IMG/VR virus record: IMGVR_UViG_3300008108_004406
Location: 1-52,199 of that record
DNA: 52,199 bases
Strand: one strand, 5' to 3'
DNA from: a virus
The position numbers and the translations under genes were made by a program. The notes beneath the pieces are model-generated. The model saw only the letters and a program-made list of their open reading frames with translations, was not told where the DNA came from and did no database searches. Position 1 is the stretch's first letter. Each line of letters begins with the position of its first letter. Positions 1 to 9,183 of this stretch are shown here, piece after piece.

Positions 1-1
1 A

Positions 2-424
2 GCAATTGTGAAATTAGAACCAGAAGAAGATACTAATGCACCAAAGATATGGGCTAGATTTAAATCAGGAGGTGGTTCACAATGGAAAAATGGAAAATCT
101 TTAACTATAACTAACAACGATAAAAAAGAAATAACAGTTAAGTTAACAAAAACCAATCCATCTGGCGGTAGAGATTTTTACTCAATACCATCACCATCAT
201 TTACAATGGCTCCTGGTGAAAACAAATCTATTGAGTTTTCTCTAACAGAAAATACCGTTGGTGATTTGGATTCCAGAAAAAAAGGTGGAATTTTTGGAGG
301 AAATACGAGCTCTAAAGATTATAAGGGCGGTTCACTAAAAGTAACCATTACACGCGCCGATGGAACATCTAAAGAAAAAACTTATGATGCCGGTTTTGGT
401 AAATACCATCCGAAATCATATTAA
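2..424 (+). CDS. Ig-like virion-associated protein, 5' end cut by the window
   Basis: The reading frame is open to the left edge, so the true start probably lies upstream. The first possible start inside the window is a GTG at 8, which would give 138 aa. The visible protein has alternating hydrophobic and polar beta-strand patterns (LTITNN, ITVKLTKT, SIEFSLTE, LKVTITRADG) separated by Gly/Ser/Lys turns, as in immunoglobulin-like or BACON-like sandwich domains. Such domains are common at the ends of phage tail and capsid-decoration proteins. I recognise no catalytic motif. It lies 10 bp ahead of the next structural gene and is read in the same direction, so a virion role is inferred from context only. 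Confidence 0.55.
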   Translation, partial: AIVKLEPEEDTNAPKIWARFKSGGGSQWKNGKSLTITNNDKKEITVKLTKTNPSGGRDFYSIPSPSFTMAPGENKSIEFSLTENTVGDLDSRKKGGIFGGNTSSKDYKGGSLKVTITRADGTSKEKTYDAGFGKYHPKSY

Positions 425-434
425 TAAATAAATT

Positions 435-1826
435 ATGAGTATTACAAAATATACAAACTTCGATTCAATCGACATAAATAAATCCAATCAAGGTGAATTT
501 TTGATGAAGGATGATAAATTTATTGTCACAAAAAACGAAGTAGAAGATACTGACTTTGGTGATTGTAAATACGATGTAATGGAAGTATCCGTTTATGATA
601 TAAACAACAATCTTCTTCCACATAAAACAGGTAATAATGTTGCTTATGTAAAAACGGGTGATATTAAAAATTATCTATATAACCTTACTAACAAAGGCGG
701 TCAAAAAGAATTGGCAATTGATATTGAAAAACTATTAAATGACTTAGGATTTACAAATGGTATTCTTAAAGTTATAATAAACTTTGTAAGAAATAGAGTT
801 GGAACTGATAATGATTTAAGTAGAGTTTGGATACAAGAGATATCCCCATCGAGAGAAGAAATTCGTGTACTTCCGTTGAAAACAAAAGATTCTACGATTA
901 ACAAAAGAACTGAAAAAGAATTTGAAAACATAAATAATCTAAATAAAGATTTTAAATATTATAGAAAAAATATATTAGATGCATTGGATTCATTTGAAGT
1001 TACATATTTGGATTCAATTACCGATGCTATGGTTGCCAGATTTGGTAAAGATTTTTTATCAGTTCTTAGAACAGACTTTGGATTATCTGATTTTGATGGA
1101 TTTAAAAAAAGAATATTCAGAGATTTTAAAGATAGTGTAACATATTGGACAACAAATAAAAACTACAATGTTGCCGAATCTAATTTTGGAAAACCATCGG
1201 CAATTAGATTTGAAGATTGTGAACAATATGATTTTAGTAGATTATTAAGTGAGATGTATTCTATATTAAGAAATTGTATAGATTATCATACTAAAACTTT
1301 AAAAAGAAGAAATATAGCTATTAAAACTCTTCCAAAAGAATTCGAAATTACCGAACTTAAAAAAGAAGTTAAGGATTTGGTTGGTGAAATAAAAGTTGAA
1401 GAAAATAGAGTAAGGAATGTTTATAACCCAGAGAAAGTTGAATTAAATGTAAAGGGAAGTAAAATATACACTATAAAAACAGACCCAATTGATATAGTTC
1501 CACCACCAAAAGAAATTCTTCCAATATTTGATTTACCACCAAACCCACCGGTTGAGGAAGAACCTATTAAAATAGAACCAATAAAAGAAGAGCCGATTAA
1601 AATTATACTTCCGCCAGACCCAATTATTAAGATTGAACCTATTAAGGAAGAACCAATAAAAGAGGACCCGATTAAAACTCCAATAGCAGATGTGCCACCA
1701 TACACGGGAGGTGGCAGCGGCGGAGGCGGCGGCGGTGGTAGCTACGATTACTTCGAAAGAGGGGGTGGGTACGGTAGAGAGCAAGTTTTTGAAAGAGATA
1801 TGAGTCAAAGAGAAAATATACAATAG
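435..1826 (+). CDS. Pro/Glu/Ile-repeat and Gly-rich virion protein
   Basis: This is a 463-aa protein with an ATG start 10 bp after the previous stop. Residues 1-340 are a mixed alpha/beta region without a motif I can name. Residues about 350-422 are a low-complexity segment built from EPIKEEPIK, PPDPI and similar units. It is followed by a run of glycines (about 424-437) and a short charged tail. The layout of globular head, stiff Pro-rich arm and flexible Gly hinge fits a baseplate or fibre connector. The next gene begins with a comparable Gly stretch (residues 27-37) and a Pro-rich segment, so the two may work as partners. The function is unknown and the structural role is inferred from neighbours. 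Confidence 0.6.
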   Translation: MSITKYTNFDSIDINKSNQGEFLMKDDKFIVTKNEVEDTDFGDCKYDVMEVSVYDINNNLLPHKTGNNVAYVKTGDIKNYLYNLTNKGGQKELAIDIEKLLNDLGFTNGILKVIINFVRNRVGTDNDLSRVWIQEISPSREEIRVLPLKTKDSTINKRTEKEFENINNLNKDFKYYRKNILDALDSFEVTYLDSITDAMVARFGKDFLSVLRTDFGLSDFDGFKKRIFRDFKDSVTYWTTNKNYNVAESNFGKPSAIRFEDCEQYDFSRLLSEMYSILRNCIDYHTKTLKRRNIAIKTLPKEFEITELKKEVKDLVGEIKVEENRVRNVYNPEKVELNVKGSKIYTIKTDPIDIVPPPKEILPIFDLPPNPPVEEEPIKIEPIKEEPIKIILPPDPIIKIEPIKEEPIKEDPIKTPIADVPPYTGGGSGGGGGGGSYDYFERGGGYGREQVFERDMSQRENIQ

Positions 1827-1827
1827 G

Positions 1828-1836
1828 ATATTTATA
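1828..1836 (+). promoter_or_regulatory. Candidate phage late promoter motif ATATTTATA
   Basis: ATATTTATA is followed by TAAACAATA and then the GTG start, 14 nt after the motif. The same 9-mer, usually with an A-rich leader, recurs in short gaps before 7245, 9184, 10415, 42379 and 50779, and in near-match form before 15973. A promoter role is inferred from this recurrence. Confidence 0.4.
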
Positions 1837-1850
1837 ATAAACAATAAAGA

Positions 1851-4800
1851 GTGGTAAAAGCATTAGAAAATATTTTTGGAGGAGAACCTACCCTAAACGC
1901 ATATGATGGTAACGGTCAATACTCTGCTTTCATTGATAATGGTGGAGGAGGCGGAGGAGGAGGATATGTACCACCTGTACCACCAAACCCAACATATGTT
2001 CCGATTGATATAGTGGATACTACTACCAGTAAAATGATTAAAATATCATTAACGGCTGGGGATGATGTAGTTGAATTTTTTGAAAACGGAGTTTCATTAT
2101 CATTTGGTCAGAGTTTTAGAAAAGGATTCTTTCCAGCTTCTACATTTTCCGGCACAAAAAAATATGAAATCGTTAAAGATGGTAGTATCGCAGAACAATA
2201 CTATGAAGTTAGCGTTACAAAAAAATATCAACCACCAAAAGAAATAAATACACCATTGGATTTGGATATAGATTATCTAAACCCAGAATATATAAGATTT
2301 GGAAGAAATTCATATGGATTTAATTCAAACAGAAGGGGTATTTTTGGATTTAATGATGATTACTATAATGATGATAGAAATAACTTTTTAACTAGATATA
2401 CCCCAAAATTAAGATATAATTTTAACCCTAAAACAACAGCTATTGATTACAAATATGCTGAAGTTTTAACAATAAACGAATATAGATTACAACCGGATGG
2501 TAGTTATTTACTAGATAATACTAAAAATTTAGATTCTGATTTTGGTTCTATAACATTAAACTTTACAACTAAGGCAAAAACTAAAAGCGGTGGTGGTTTA
2601 AGCGGCGATACTGGAGGTGGATTTGGCGGTGGATTAGGTGGAGACCCAAATGTAGCTGATAAGCTGGAATATGAAATTGTATTTTCTTCTAATTTAAAAA
2701 ACGAATTAGGAAATAATGTAATATTGGATTATATAATATTTTCAGCACAGGAAAATATATTAAAACAAAGTTCGATATCATTATCAGATGGTAATGATAT
2801 ACAGAAAATTGATTTAAAAGAATTAAATGGAGGTAGAGTAGATTTTAAAATAAGATACAACAATCTGCCATCTAATTATTTTTTAACAAACATATATCAA
2901 ACAGCCACACCAAATGGATTGTTTGCTACAACCGAACCCGATTATAACAAATGGAATAAGCAACCATCTGCGTTTAGTGTATCTAGTGAGCTTTTAAAAA
3001 CAGGCATATCTGTCGTAACTCTATTCGAAAAAGAAATAGAAGTAGAAAGACCATCTGTTGAAATTGATGATGTATATAAACAAATATCTGTTCAGGTAAA
3101 AGAATCGGATGATGATAAAAATATTTCAATTCCATTTAGAACGATAAATGCAGATGAGGTATTACTTTATATCGATGGGAGTTCTCAAGTAATATCAATA
3201 CCACCATCTAATCAATATATAACTTTATCATTTAAAAATGATTTTGCTGAAGTTTATGGAACTAAAAAAATAGTTTTATTAGCTAAAAGTAATAGATACG
3301 GAACAGGAGATTCTGCTACTACTTTAATTACTTTTACTGCTGTAAATGATTTTCCATCTATTACCGAAATAAACTTTCCGCAAAATATAGATGTACCATC
3401 TTTTTCAGATTTTAACATTGAATATAAAATAGAATACACATCGTTCTCAACAACAACGGTGGATGTAGATTTATTATTAAAAGATAAAAGTAGAATAGGT
3501 TTATTTAAAAACTTAAATCCAAACGGAGAAGTTTTAATAAACATAAAATCTTTAAGAGAAAGATTTACAAATTGGGCAGGTAGTGATAATGTAACTTTGG
3601 TATTTAAACCATTTAATAGAGGTGGCGCCGAAGAGCTTATTGGTAATGAATACGAAGTAATAACTACTTTAGGATTGCCGGCATTTCAATTAGATGAGAA
3701 TATATTTTCAACTGTTATATTTGATGCATTTGCAGAAAAATTAAGTATAGTTGAACCTGAAAAAGAAAGTAAATATTTATCTCACTTAACAAATTTTGGT
3801 AATGATGAGCAAATATTAATTTCGTCTTGGGAAAATGATGATTGGACTTTATCGGATAAAGAAACGGATGAAATAGGAAACATAAAGGTAACAAATAAAG
3901 TTGATTCTTTAATTCTTAAATTATACACACCTTTAAATCCAAATATAACCGCAAACTCTACTTTGTGGATTACTAAATTAATGTCAAATCCATTAATTGA
4001 AACTGTAATTCTTACGGAGCAAGATGAAGTTAAATGTCCACCAATAAAAGGACCTAATTTCAATATTGATGTTGATTTTGTAAGTGGTCAATCTACCGCA
4101 TACGAATCTTTGGATAATTTAATATTAAGTGGTTCAACAACATCAGCTCAATTAGTTTCTACATACTTAACATCATCATTAATAAATACTGATGAATTAA
4201 ATGTAGAATATTATATAAGTGGTTCGGATAATTATGAATGGAGTAACTTTGTACATTTTAGTTCTGCTAAAGAAAGAGTAGATAACTTTGTTTATAAAGT
4301 TCAATTGATTGAAGCTTACGATAATTTAATACTATCAGCTTCTACAAACTATACTAATGGACCATCTGGTTCATATACCGGCTCTATTGCATCAATACAA
4401 GAAGTTAATAGACAGCAATCTAAAAAAGATACGTTAATAGCTGGATTCGATGGTTTTGAAAAGTTTTTATATACATCATCTTCATTATATACAAATAATA
4501 CGGGAAGCTCTATAACATGGCCATATGATAATAATGGTGATAGGATATCAAGCACATCGCATATTATAACAAACATTTTTAATACAGGTTGGTATGATAA
4601 TATTATAGAATTAGCAGAAGATTTTGATATTGAGAATCCAAACTACGTTTTAAATAACATACCGGAATACATTGTAAATAATGAAAACAATGACCAATTT
4701 ATTTTATTCTTTACAATGGTTGGTCAACACTTTGATAACATCTACTACCATACTAAAGCAATTGAAAAAAGTAGAGGATTAGGATACAAAGCAAAAGATG

Positions 4801-7196
4801 GAATATCAGATAAACTATTATTTGATATTCTTAAATCATTCAATTGGGATGCAAAAAATCTTGCAGCAGATTCTAAACTTTGGGAATATACATTTGGTAT
4901 AGATGTAGATGGTAATATTAAAAATGAAAATCCTGCTAAACAAAGAACATACGAAGTTTGGAGAAGAATTGTAAACAATTTACCATATCTTTTAAAACAT
5001 AAAGGTACTCGTAGAGGTATTTATGCACTATTAAGTTGTTATGGTATCCCATCATCAAACCTTTCAATTTTAGAATTTGGTGGACCAGAAGTTAGTGAAG
5101 TTACAAAATCTAAATTAGTATTTGATAATCTTACTTATGGTTTAAAAATGATTAGTGGCTCTTACCTATCAATAGATTGGTTTGATACAAACGAAAATAG
5201 AAAACCTGATACAATAGAGTTTTTTGTAAAACCATCCGAAGCAGATAACTATAATGTTATATCGGGTAGTGGTTGGGGTGTACATATAAGTGGTTCTGCA
5301 AATCAAAACTATGGTAGAGTTATATTTAATTACTCTGGCTCAAACGCTATATCATCATCTTTATTACCATTATTTAATGGTAGATTTTTTGGTATAGAAG
5401 TTAGTAGAGAAATTAGTTCAAGCTATCATAATTTTGAATTAAATGTAAGACAGGCTGATAAAGATAGAACAATATTTGAAGAATCAAACACTATAAGTGT
5501 TTTAGGAACAAATTCAAATTGGAATAATGGGTCTAATATAACATTTGGTAATGATTTCGTAGGAACGGCTGATGAATTCAGATTATGGTCTACACCATTA
5601 GATAAAGAAAGATTCTATGAGCACGTTTCATTTCCCGAAATGATTAATGGTAACCATATCTCATCTTCAACTGATGATTTACATTTCCGTTTAGACTTTG
5701 AATATCCAAAGAACTTATCTCAATATCAATCCATACCAAACGTAGATACAAATATTTATTTTAGTGGTAGTGCCGATAGAGTAAGTTATGAAAGTGGAAG
5801 TGCGACTGAATTATATTCACTAAACCCATCAGCTTCATATTCGGCAAGTGCACATAATTTTCCGAATAGTGGTTCTTATCCTTTTAACTTTGAAGCAATA
5901 GATAGAAGTGTTGTGTTAGAAGTTCCTGATATGGGTTCTACAAGATACTCTACAAACAAAGTTAGATTTGAAGAGCAAACATTAGTTTCCGATTTATCAT
6001 CAAAGACTCGTTCTACTAAAAAAGCATTTGACCAATCTCCAACTGATTCTAACAGAATTGGTTTATTCTTCTCTCCTACAAAAGAGTTGAATATTGATAT
6101 TGCTAAATCGTTTGGTGGAATTAACTTAGATAACTATATCGGTGACCCATCTGATAGATATAAAGATACTTATAAGAGTTTAGATAAATTAAGACACTAT
6201 TACTTCCAGAGATTTGATGGTAGAGATATCTACGCATACATCAACTTAATCAAACTATATGAGAAATCTATGTTTGAAGATATTAAGAAGATGTTGCCGG
6301 CTAGAGTTAAAGCTAGTACAGGTCTTTTAATTGAACCACACATTTTAGAAAGAAGCAAACACCAACATTCAAAACCAGTTGGTGAACATAATGATTATGA
6401 ATCGGTAATAAAATATGGAAATGAATTATTATCAGCGGAACACATACAATACGATGTTGTTTTAGATACTGAAAGTGAATATTCATTAGTTGGTGAAAAC
6501 AATCAATATGATGCAACTTTGGATTCAGCATCAGCAGCAATTTTAAATGGAGAATCATATCAATATACATCTACAATAGATGCAAAAGAATTTTCACTAT
6601 TAGAAGGTAATTCATATCAATATACGGCAAGTATAGATTCTATATTTGATGTACCAACCATATTAACCGAAGTTGAATTAATAAATGGCAACGTTGTTGT
6701 TGGACAAAATGATTATGAAACATTAGGATTTGGTATTTATGCACAAAGTGGTTCTGCTATAAGAACTTACTATGATAAAGATGGTAATCTTAAAAAGGAA
6801 AGAGTTAGGGTACAATTAATAAAAGAAACTAAAACGAGAGAATATGTATATTTAACAGGAAGTGTGGGTGTTAGTGGACTTTATAATAAAGTTGGAACTG
6901 ATACTTATGTTGAAACAAAATTAAATATACAACCATTTTCTGGCTCATCCGCATTAACATCATCAAATGCAAATGTAAAAGTAATTCCATTAAATGGATA
7001 CTTGCCAACACATTATAGAAACACAACGGATTTGACAAGAGGATTACAAAATTCATTCTATAAGGGTTCAAAAAATACTGCAGCAACTACATTAGATGGT
7101 ACACCGCCTGTTGAAACATTCTTAACAAATCCAAACACATTAAGAGTAAACAAAGCAGGTAGAGATGCAAGTGAACCAATATTAGAAGTGGAATAA
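1851..7196 (+). CDS. Giant tail/baseplate protein with LamG-like module
   Basis: This is a 1781-aa virion protein. The start is GTG at 1851; no in-frame ATG exists before about 2035. Residues 27-37 are polyglycine, followed by PPVPPNP. The first half is rich in beta-sandwich patterns. Residues about 947-1073 (QHFDNIYYHTKAIEK, then NNLPYLLKHKGTRRGIYALL) resemble the conserved core of P2 gpI-like baseplate proteins. Residues about 1093-1257 look like a LamG/concanavalin-type lectin domain ending in a DEFRLW strand. A helical segment (YINLIKLYEKSMFEDIKKMLPARVK) follows, then four short repeats at about 1530-1602 and an Ig-like C-terminus. It is preceded by the candidate late promoter and followed by further structural genes. 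A role in the baseplate or tail tip is likely; the exact equivalent is unknown. Confidence 0.75.
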   Translation: MVKALENIFGGEPTLNAYDGNGQYSAFIDNGGGGGGGGYVPPVPPNPTYVPIDIVDTTTSKMIKISLTAGDDVVEFFENGVSLSFGQSFRKGFFPASTFSGTKKYEIVKDGSIAEQYYEVSVTKKYQPPKEINTPLDLDIDYLNPEYIRFGRNSYGFNSNRRGIFGFNDDYYNDDRNNFLTRYTPKLRYNFNPKTTAIDYKYAEVLTINEYRLQPDGSYLLDNTKNLDSDFGSITLNFTTKAKTKSGGGLSGDTGGGFGGGLGGDPNVADKLEYEIVFSSNLKNELGNNVILDYIIFSAQENILKQSSISLSDGNDIQKIDLKELNGGRVDFKIRYNNLPSNYFLTNIYQTATPNGLFATTEPDYNKWNKQPSAFSVSSELLKTGISVVTLFEKEIEVERPSVEIDDVYKQISVQVKESDDDKNISIPFRTINADEVLLYIDGSSQVISIPPSNQYITLSFKNDFAEVYGTKKIVLLAKSNRYGTGDSATTLITFTAVNDFPSITEINFPQNIDVPSFSDFNIEYKIEYTSFSTTTVDVDLLLKDKSRIGLFKNLNPNGEVLINIKSLRERFTNWAGSDNVTLVFKPFNRGGAEELIGNEYEVITTLGLPAFQLDENIFSTVIFDAFAEKLSIVEPEKESKYLSHLTNFGNDEQILISSWENDDWTLSDKETDEIGNIKVTNKVDSLILKLYTPLNPNITANSTLWITKLMSNPLIETVILTEQDEVKCPPIKGPNFNIDVDFVSGQSTAYESLDNLILSGSTTSAQLVSTYLTSSLINTDELNVEYYISGSDNYEWSNFVHFSSAKERVDNFVYKVQLIEAYDNLILSASTNYTNGPSGSYTGSIASIQEVNRQQSKKDTLIAGFDGFEKFLYTSSSLYTNNTGSSITWPYDNNGDRISSTSHIITNIFNTGWYDNIIELAEDFDIENPNYVLNNIPEYIVNNENNDQFILFFTMVGQHFDNIYYHTKAIEKSRGLGYKAKDGISDKLLFDILKSFNWDAKNLAADSKLWEYTFGIDVDGNIKNENPAKQRTYEVWRRIVNNLPYLLKHKGTRRGIYALLSCYGIPSSNLSILEFGGPEVSEVTKSKLVFDNLTYGLKMISGSYLSIDWFDTNENRKPDTIEFFVKPSEADNYNVISGSGWGVHISGSANQNYGRVIFNYSGSNAISSSLLPLFNGRFFGIEVSREISSSYHNFELNVRQADKDRTIFEESNTISVLGTNSNWNNGSNITFGNDFVGTADEFRLWSTPLDKERFYEHVSFPEMINGNHISSSTDDLHFRLDFEYPKNLSQYQSIPNVDTNIYFSGSADRVSYESGSATELYSLNPSASYSASAHNFPNSGSYPFNFEAIDRSVVLEVPDMGSTRYSTNKVRFEEQTLVSDLSSKTRSTKKAFDQSPTDSNRIGLFFSPTKELNIDIAKSFGGINLDNYIGDPSDRYKDTYKSLDKLRHYYFQRFDGRDIYAYINLIKLYEKSMFEDIKKMLPARVKASTGLLIEPHILERSKHQHSKPVGEHNDYESVIKYGNELLSAEHIQYDVVLDTESEYSLVGENNQYDATLDSASAAILNGESYQYTSTIDAKEFSLLEGNSYQYTASIDSIFDVPTILTEVELINGNVVVGQNDYETLGFGIYAQSGSAIRTYYDKDGNLKKERVRVQLIKETKTREYVYLTGSVGVSGLYNKVGTDTYVETKLNIQPFSGSSALTSSNANVKVIPLNGYLPTHYRNTTDLTRGLQNSFYKGSKNTAATTLDGTPPVETFLTNPNTLRVNKAGRDASEPILEVE
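6439..6650 (+). repeat. Four-copy QY(D/T)-x-x-(L/I)D protein repeat
   Basis: Within the 1781-aa protein, four copies of a roughly 22-residue unit follow each other. Each holds a core such as QYDVVLD, QYDATLD, QYTSTID or QYTASID, separated by Glu/Ser/Leu-rich linkers with GEN, GES or GNS turns. This looks like a short beta-strand or shaft repeat. Confidence 0.6.
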
Positions 7197-7208
7197 CGGA
7201 ATTTTAAA

Positions 7209-7223
7209 ATATTTATATTTATA
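7209..7223 (+). promoter_or_regulatory. Overlapping double ATATTTATA motif
   Basis: Two overlapping copies of ATATTTATA (7209-7217 and 7215-7223) sit in the 48-bp gap before the 207-aa structural gene. They are followed by AACAAAGATAA and an AAACTATG start context. It is the densest example of the candidate late promoter in the window. Confidence 0.45.
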
Positions 7224-7244
7224 AACAAAGATAATTAAAAAACT

Positions 7245-7868
7245 ATGGGATATTTAAGTAATAATGAATTGACAGTTGATGCAATTCTTACTAAAAAAGG
7301 TAGAGAAAAATTAGCAGCAGGTTTGGGTTTAAATATTACCCAATTTGCTTTAGCAGACGATGAAATTGATTACTCTTTATATGAGCCAGCACACCCATTG
7401 GGTTCGGCTTATTATGACGCAGCAATCAAAAATATGCCTGTATTAGAAGCATCTCCTGATGAGACTCAGGTGATGAAATACAAAATTGTAACACTTCCAA
7501 AAAATACTACAAGAATCCCAGTTGTAGAATTTGGTGTTCCTAACGTAGCAGTTAATCAAAGAAGTGGTGAGGTTTCATTATCTCCAACTACATCTCCTGC
7601 CGGAAATAGAAGATTAGGATATACAATTGTATTATCAAATAAAAACGCTGGTGATATTGTAGGTGAAGGTGTAACAGCAGATGTTGGTACTGTACCTATT
7701 TTTATTGGTGATGATGTATCAGCAACTGCAGCAGTTGCAAAGGGATTAACTTTCAAATTTATTCCAAACCCATCTTTAACTTCGACTATCAAAACAACTA
7801 TAACTGTTTATGGTAACGAAACGGGTGGTTCACAAACAATTCCAGTGACAGTAACTTACGTTCAATAA
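7245..7868 (+). CDS. Virion structural protein with N-terminal LSNNELTVDAIL motif
   Basis: This is a 207-aa protein. The N-terminus reads as a helical, conserved-looking module (NELTVDAILTKKGREKLAAG, then ITQFALADDEIDYSLYEP). I associate this style of sequence with structural proteins of large marine and Bacteroidota myophages. The C-terminal part from about residue 85 is a beta-rich Ig-like domain ending in TIPVTVTYVQ. The start codon has the context AAACTATGG, shared with the next gene. It lies between the giant tail protein and two other structural genes, 8 bp before the latter. The exact virion position is unknown. Confidence 0.65.
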   Translation: MGYLSNNELTVDAILTKKGREKLAAGLGLNITQFALADDEIDYSLYEPAHPLGSAYYDAAIKNMPVLEASPDETQVMKYKIVTLPKNTTRIPVVEFGVPNVAVNQRSGEVSLSPTTSPAGNRRLGYTIVLSNKNAGDIVGEGVTADVGTVPIFIGDDVSATAAVAKGLTFKFIPNPSLTSTIKTTITVYGNETGGSQTIPVTVTYVQ

Positions 7869-7876
7869 TATAAACT

Positions 7877-9091
7877 ATGGCAGTAATAAGAGACAATAGA
7901 GGAGCCCTTTTAGCAAGTAATTTATCACAATACTTAGCAGGTGCAGCTAACACCGCAGGAACTCCCGTTGATACAAACGAATTAGTAAACATCGTAAACC
8001 AATTCTTAGGACAAGGTGAACAAATTAGTGCCGATGTAACTACCGTAACAAATGGTATTTACAAAAAGTTTGGTGCTATTGATAAAGTAACAAATAGAAC
8101 TGAAGTTGTAACTTCTGGTATTTGGAGTAGTGATGCAGGTTCTTTAACCGCATTCTATTCATCATCGGAGCAAAGTTCATCGGTAAGTGGTAAATATTAC
8201 TTAGATGTTTACAACGAACACTATACATCAGCATCAGCTGAAGTTCAGTTTTCTATTGCATATGCACATATTAGTGGAGGTGGTGTACCAACATTATCAC
8301 AAACTGATAGCTCAACTTTAGCAACCAAAGCTATCTATTCTCAAATGAGAAACTTATTATTAGATGGTGGTGATACATACTTTAGTGTTTATAACGGTTC
8401 TACCGAAGGTGGACACGACTTAGAGCATTTCTACGCATTAAACATTAATAGAGCTAGATACAAAGAAAAATTAGACCCAGGTAATATCCAAATCGATTTA
8501 TCGGGTTCAACAGGATTGATAACCCTAATCGATGATTCAGGTCAAACTGAAACTGTTGGTTCAAGCGGTAGAGTATTTAATATGGTTAGTGGTGCATTGA
8601 ACATCGGTACTGGCAACGAAGGTACAATCAATTCAGTAACGGCATCAAACGGATTAGGATGGGGATTATTTTACCCAGATGCAGGTGTTATCATTTTAAA
8701 CCCTTCGGCTGTTAGAGCAGGAGTTGGAACAACATTTGTTTCAGCATCAGCAGCTAACACATATAGTAACGTAACTAATATGCACAATTTATTTGCTGCA
8801 TTGAAAAAAGGAGAAGATTTCCAAGCTCGTAGAACTGAAAACGTTTCTACTTCACATTATTTCGTAAGAGCTAACAATAGAGAATTCAATTTCTCAAACA
8901 ACCCAACATTTGTAACCGGCTCAACTGGTCAATTTGTTCAACCTACTTTTGAAAGAGACCCTAAAGTGTACATTACTACCGTAGGTCTTTACGATGATGC
9001 TAACGAATTATTAGCAGTTGCAAAAGTATCTAAACCAATTGAAAAATCATTTGATAAGGAAGTTGCAATTAAGGTTAAATTAGACTTTTAA
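7877..9091 (+). CDS. Virion structural protein with C-terminal GLYDDANELLAVAK motif
   Basis: This is a 404-aa protein. The N-terminus (residues about 15-70) is helical with Ala/Gln/Gly-rich segments. The middle is beta-rich with many Ser/Gly turns. The last 45 residues contain YITTVGLYDDANELLAVAK, followed by KPIEKSFDKEVAIKVKLDF. The same C-terminal module ends the next structural gene, so the two are probably related or share a docking surface. A rho-independent terminator follows directly, which suggests high, self-contained expression. It is likely a major tail, neck or baseplate component; I cannot assign it to a defined T4 gene product. Confidence 0.65.
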   Translation: MAVIRDNRGALLASNLSQYLAGAANTAGTPVDTNELVNIVNQFLGQGEQISADVTTVTNGIYKKFGAIDKVTNRTEVVTSGIWSSDAGSLTAFYSSSEQSSSVSGKYYLDVYNEHYTSASAEVQFSIAYAHISGGGVPTLSQTDSSTLATKAIYSQMRNLLLDGGDTYFSVYNGSTEGGHDLEHFYALNINRARYKEKLDPGNIQIDLSGSTGLITLIDDSGQTETVGSSGRVFNMVSGALNIGTGNEGTINSVTASNGLGWGLFYPDAGVIILNPSAVRAGVGTTFVSASAANTYSNVTNMHNLFAALKKGEDFQARRTENVSTSHYFVRANNREFNFSNNPTFVTGSTGQFVQPTFERDPKVYITTVGLYDDANELLAVAKVSKPIEKSFDKEVAIKVKLDF

Positions 9092-9130
9092 TCAGAGAGT
9101 AACTTATACCGAACTATCAATGTATAGGCT

Positions 9131-9158
9131 AGACCCAACTCCAAAAAGTTGGGTTTTT
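9131..9158 (+). terminator. Rho-independent terminator
   Basis: A perfect 8-bp inverted repeat, ACCCAACT (9133-9140) and AGTTGGGT (9147-9154), encloses a 6-nt loop and runs into TTTTT. It sits 41 bp after the stop of the 404-aa structural gene and just ahead of another candidate promoter, so it marks a clear transcription-unit boundary. Confidence 0.85.
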
Positions 9159-9168
9159 AGTTTCAAAG

Positions 9169-9177
9169 ATATTTATA
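9169..9177 (+). promoter_or_regulatory. Candidate late promoter ATATTTATA
   Basis: The motif lies directly after the terminator and only 6 nt before the ATG of the 400-aa structural gene. If this is the -10 region, the transcript would be nearly leaderless, unlike the 14-21 nt spacing at the other sites. Confidence 0.35.
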
Positions 9178-9183
9178 TGTGAT

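Noticed and set aside
1421-1705. 94-aa minus-strand frame of Gly/Ser/Ile repeats
   Set aside because: It is the reverse of the EPIKEEPIK-coding repeat and is explained by that repeat.
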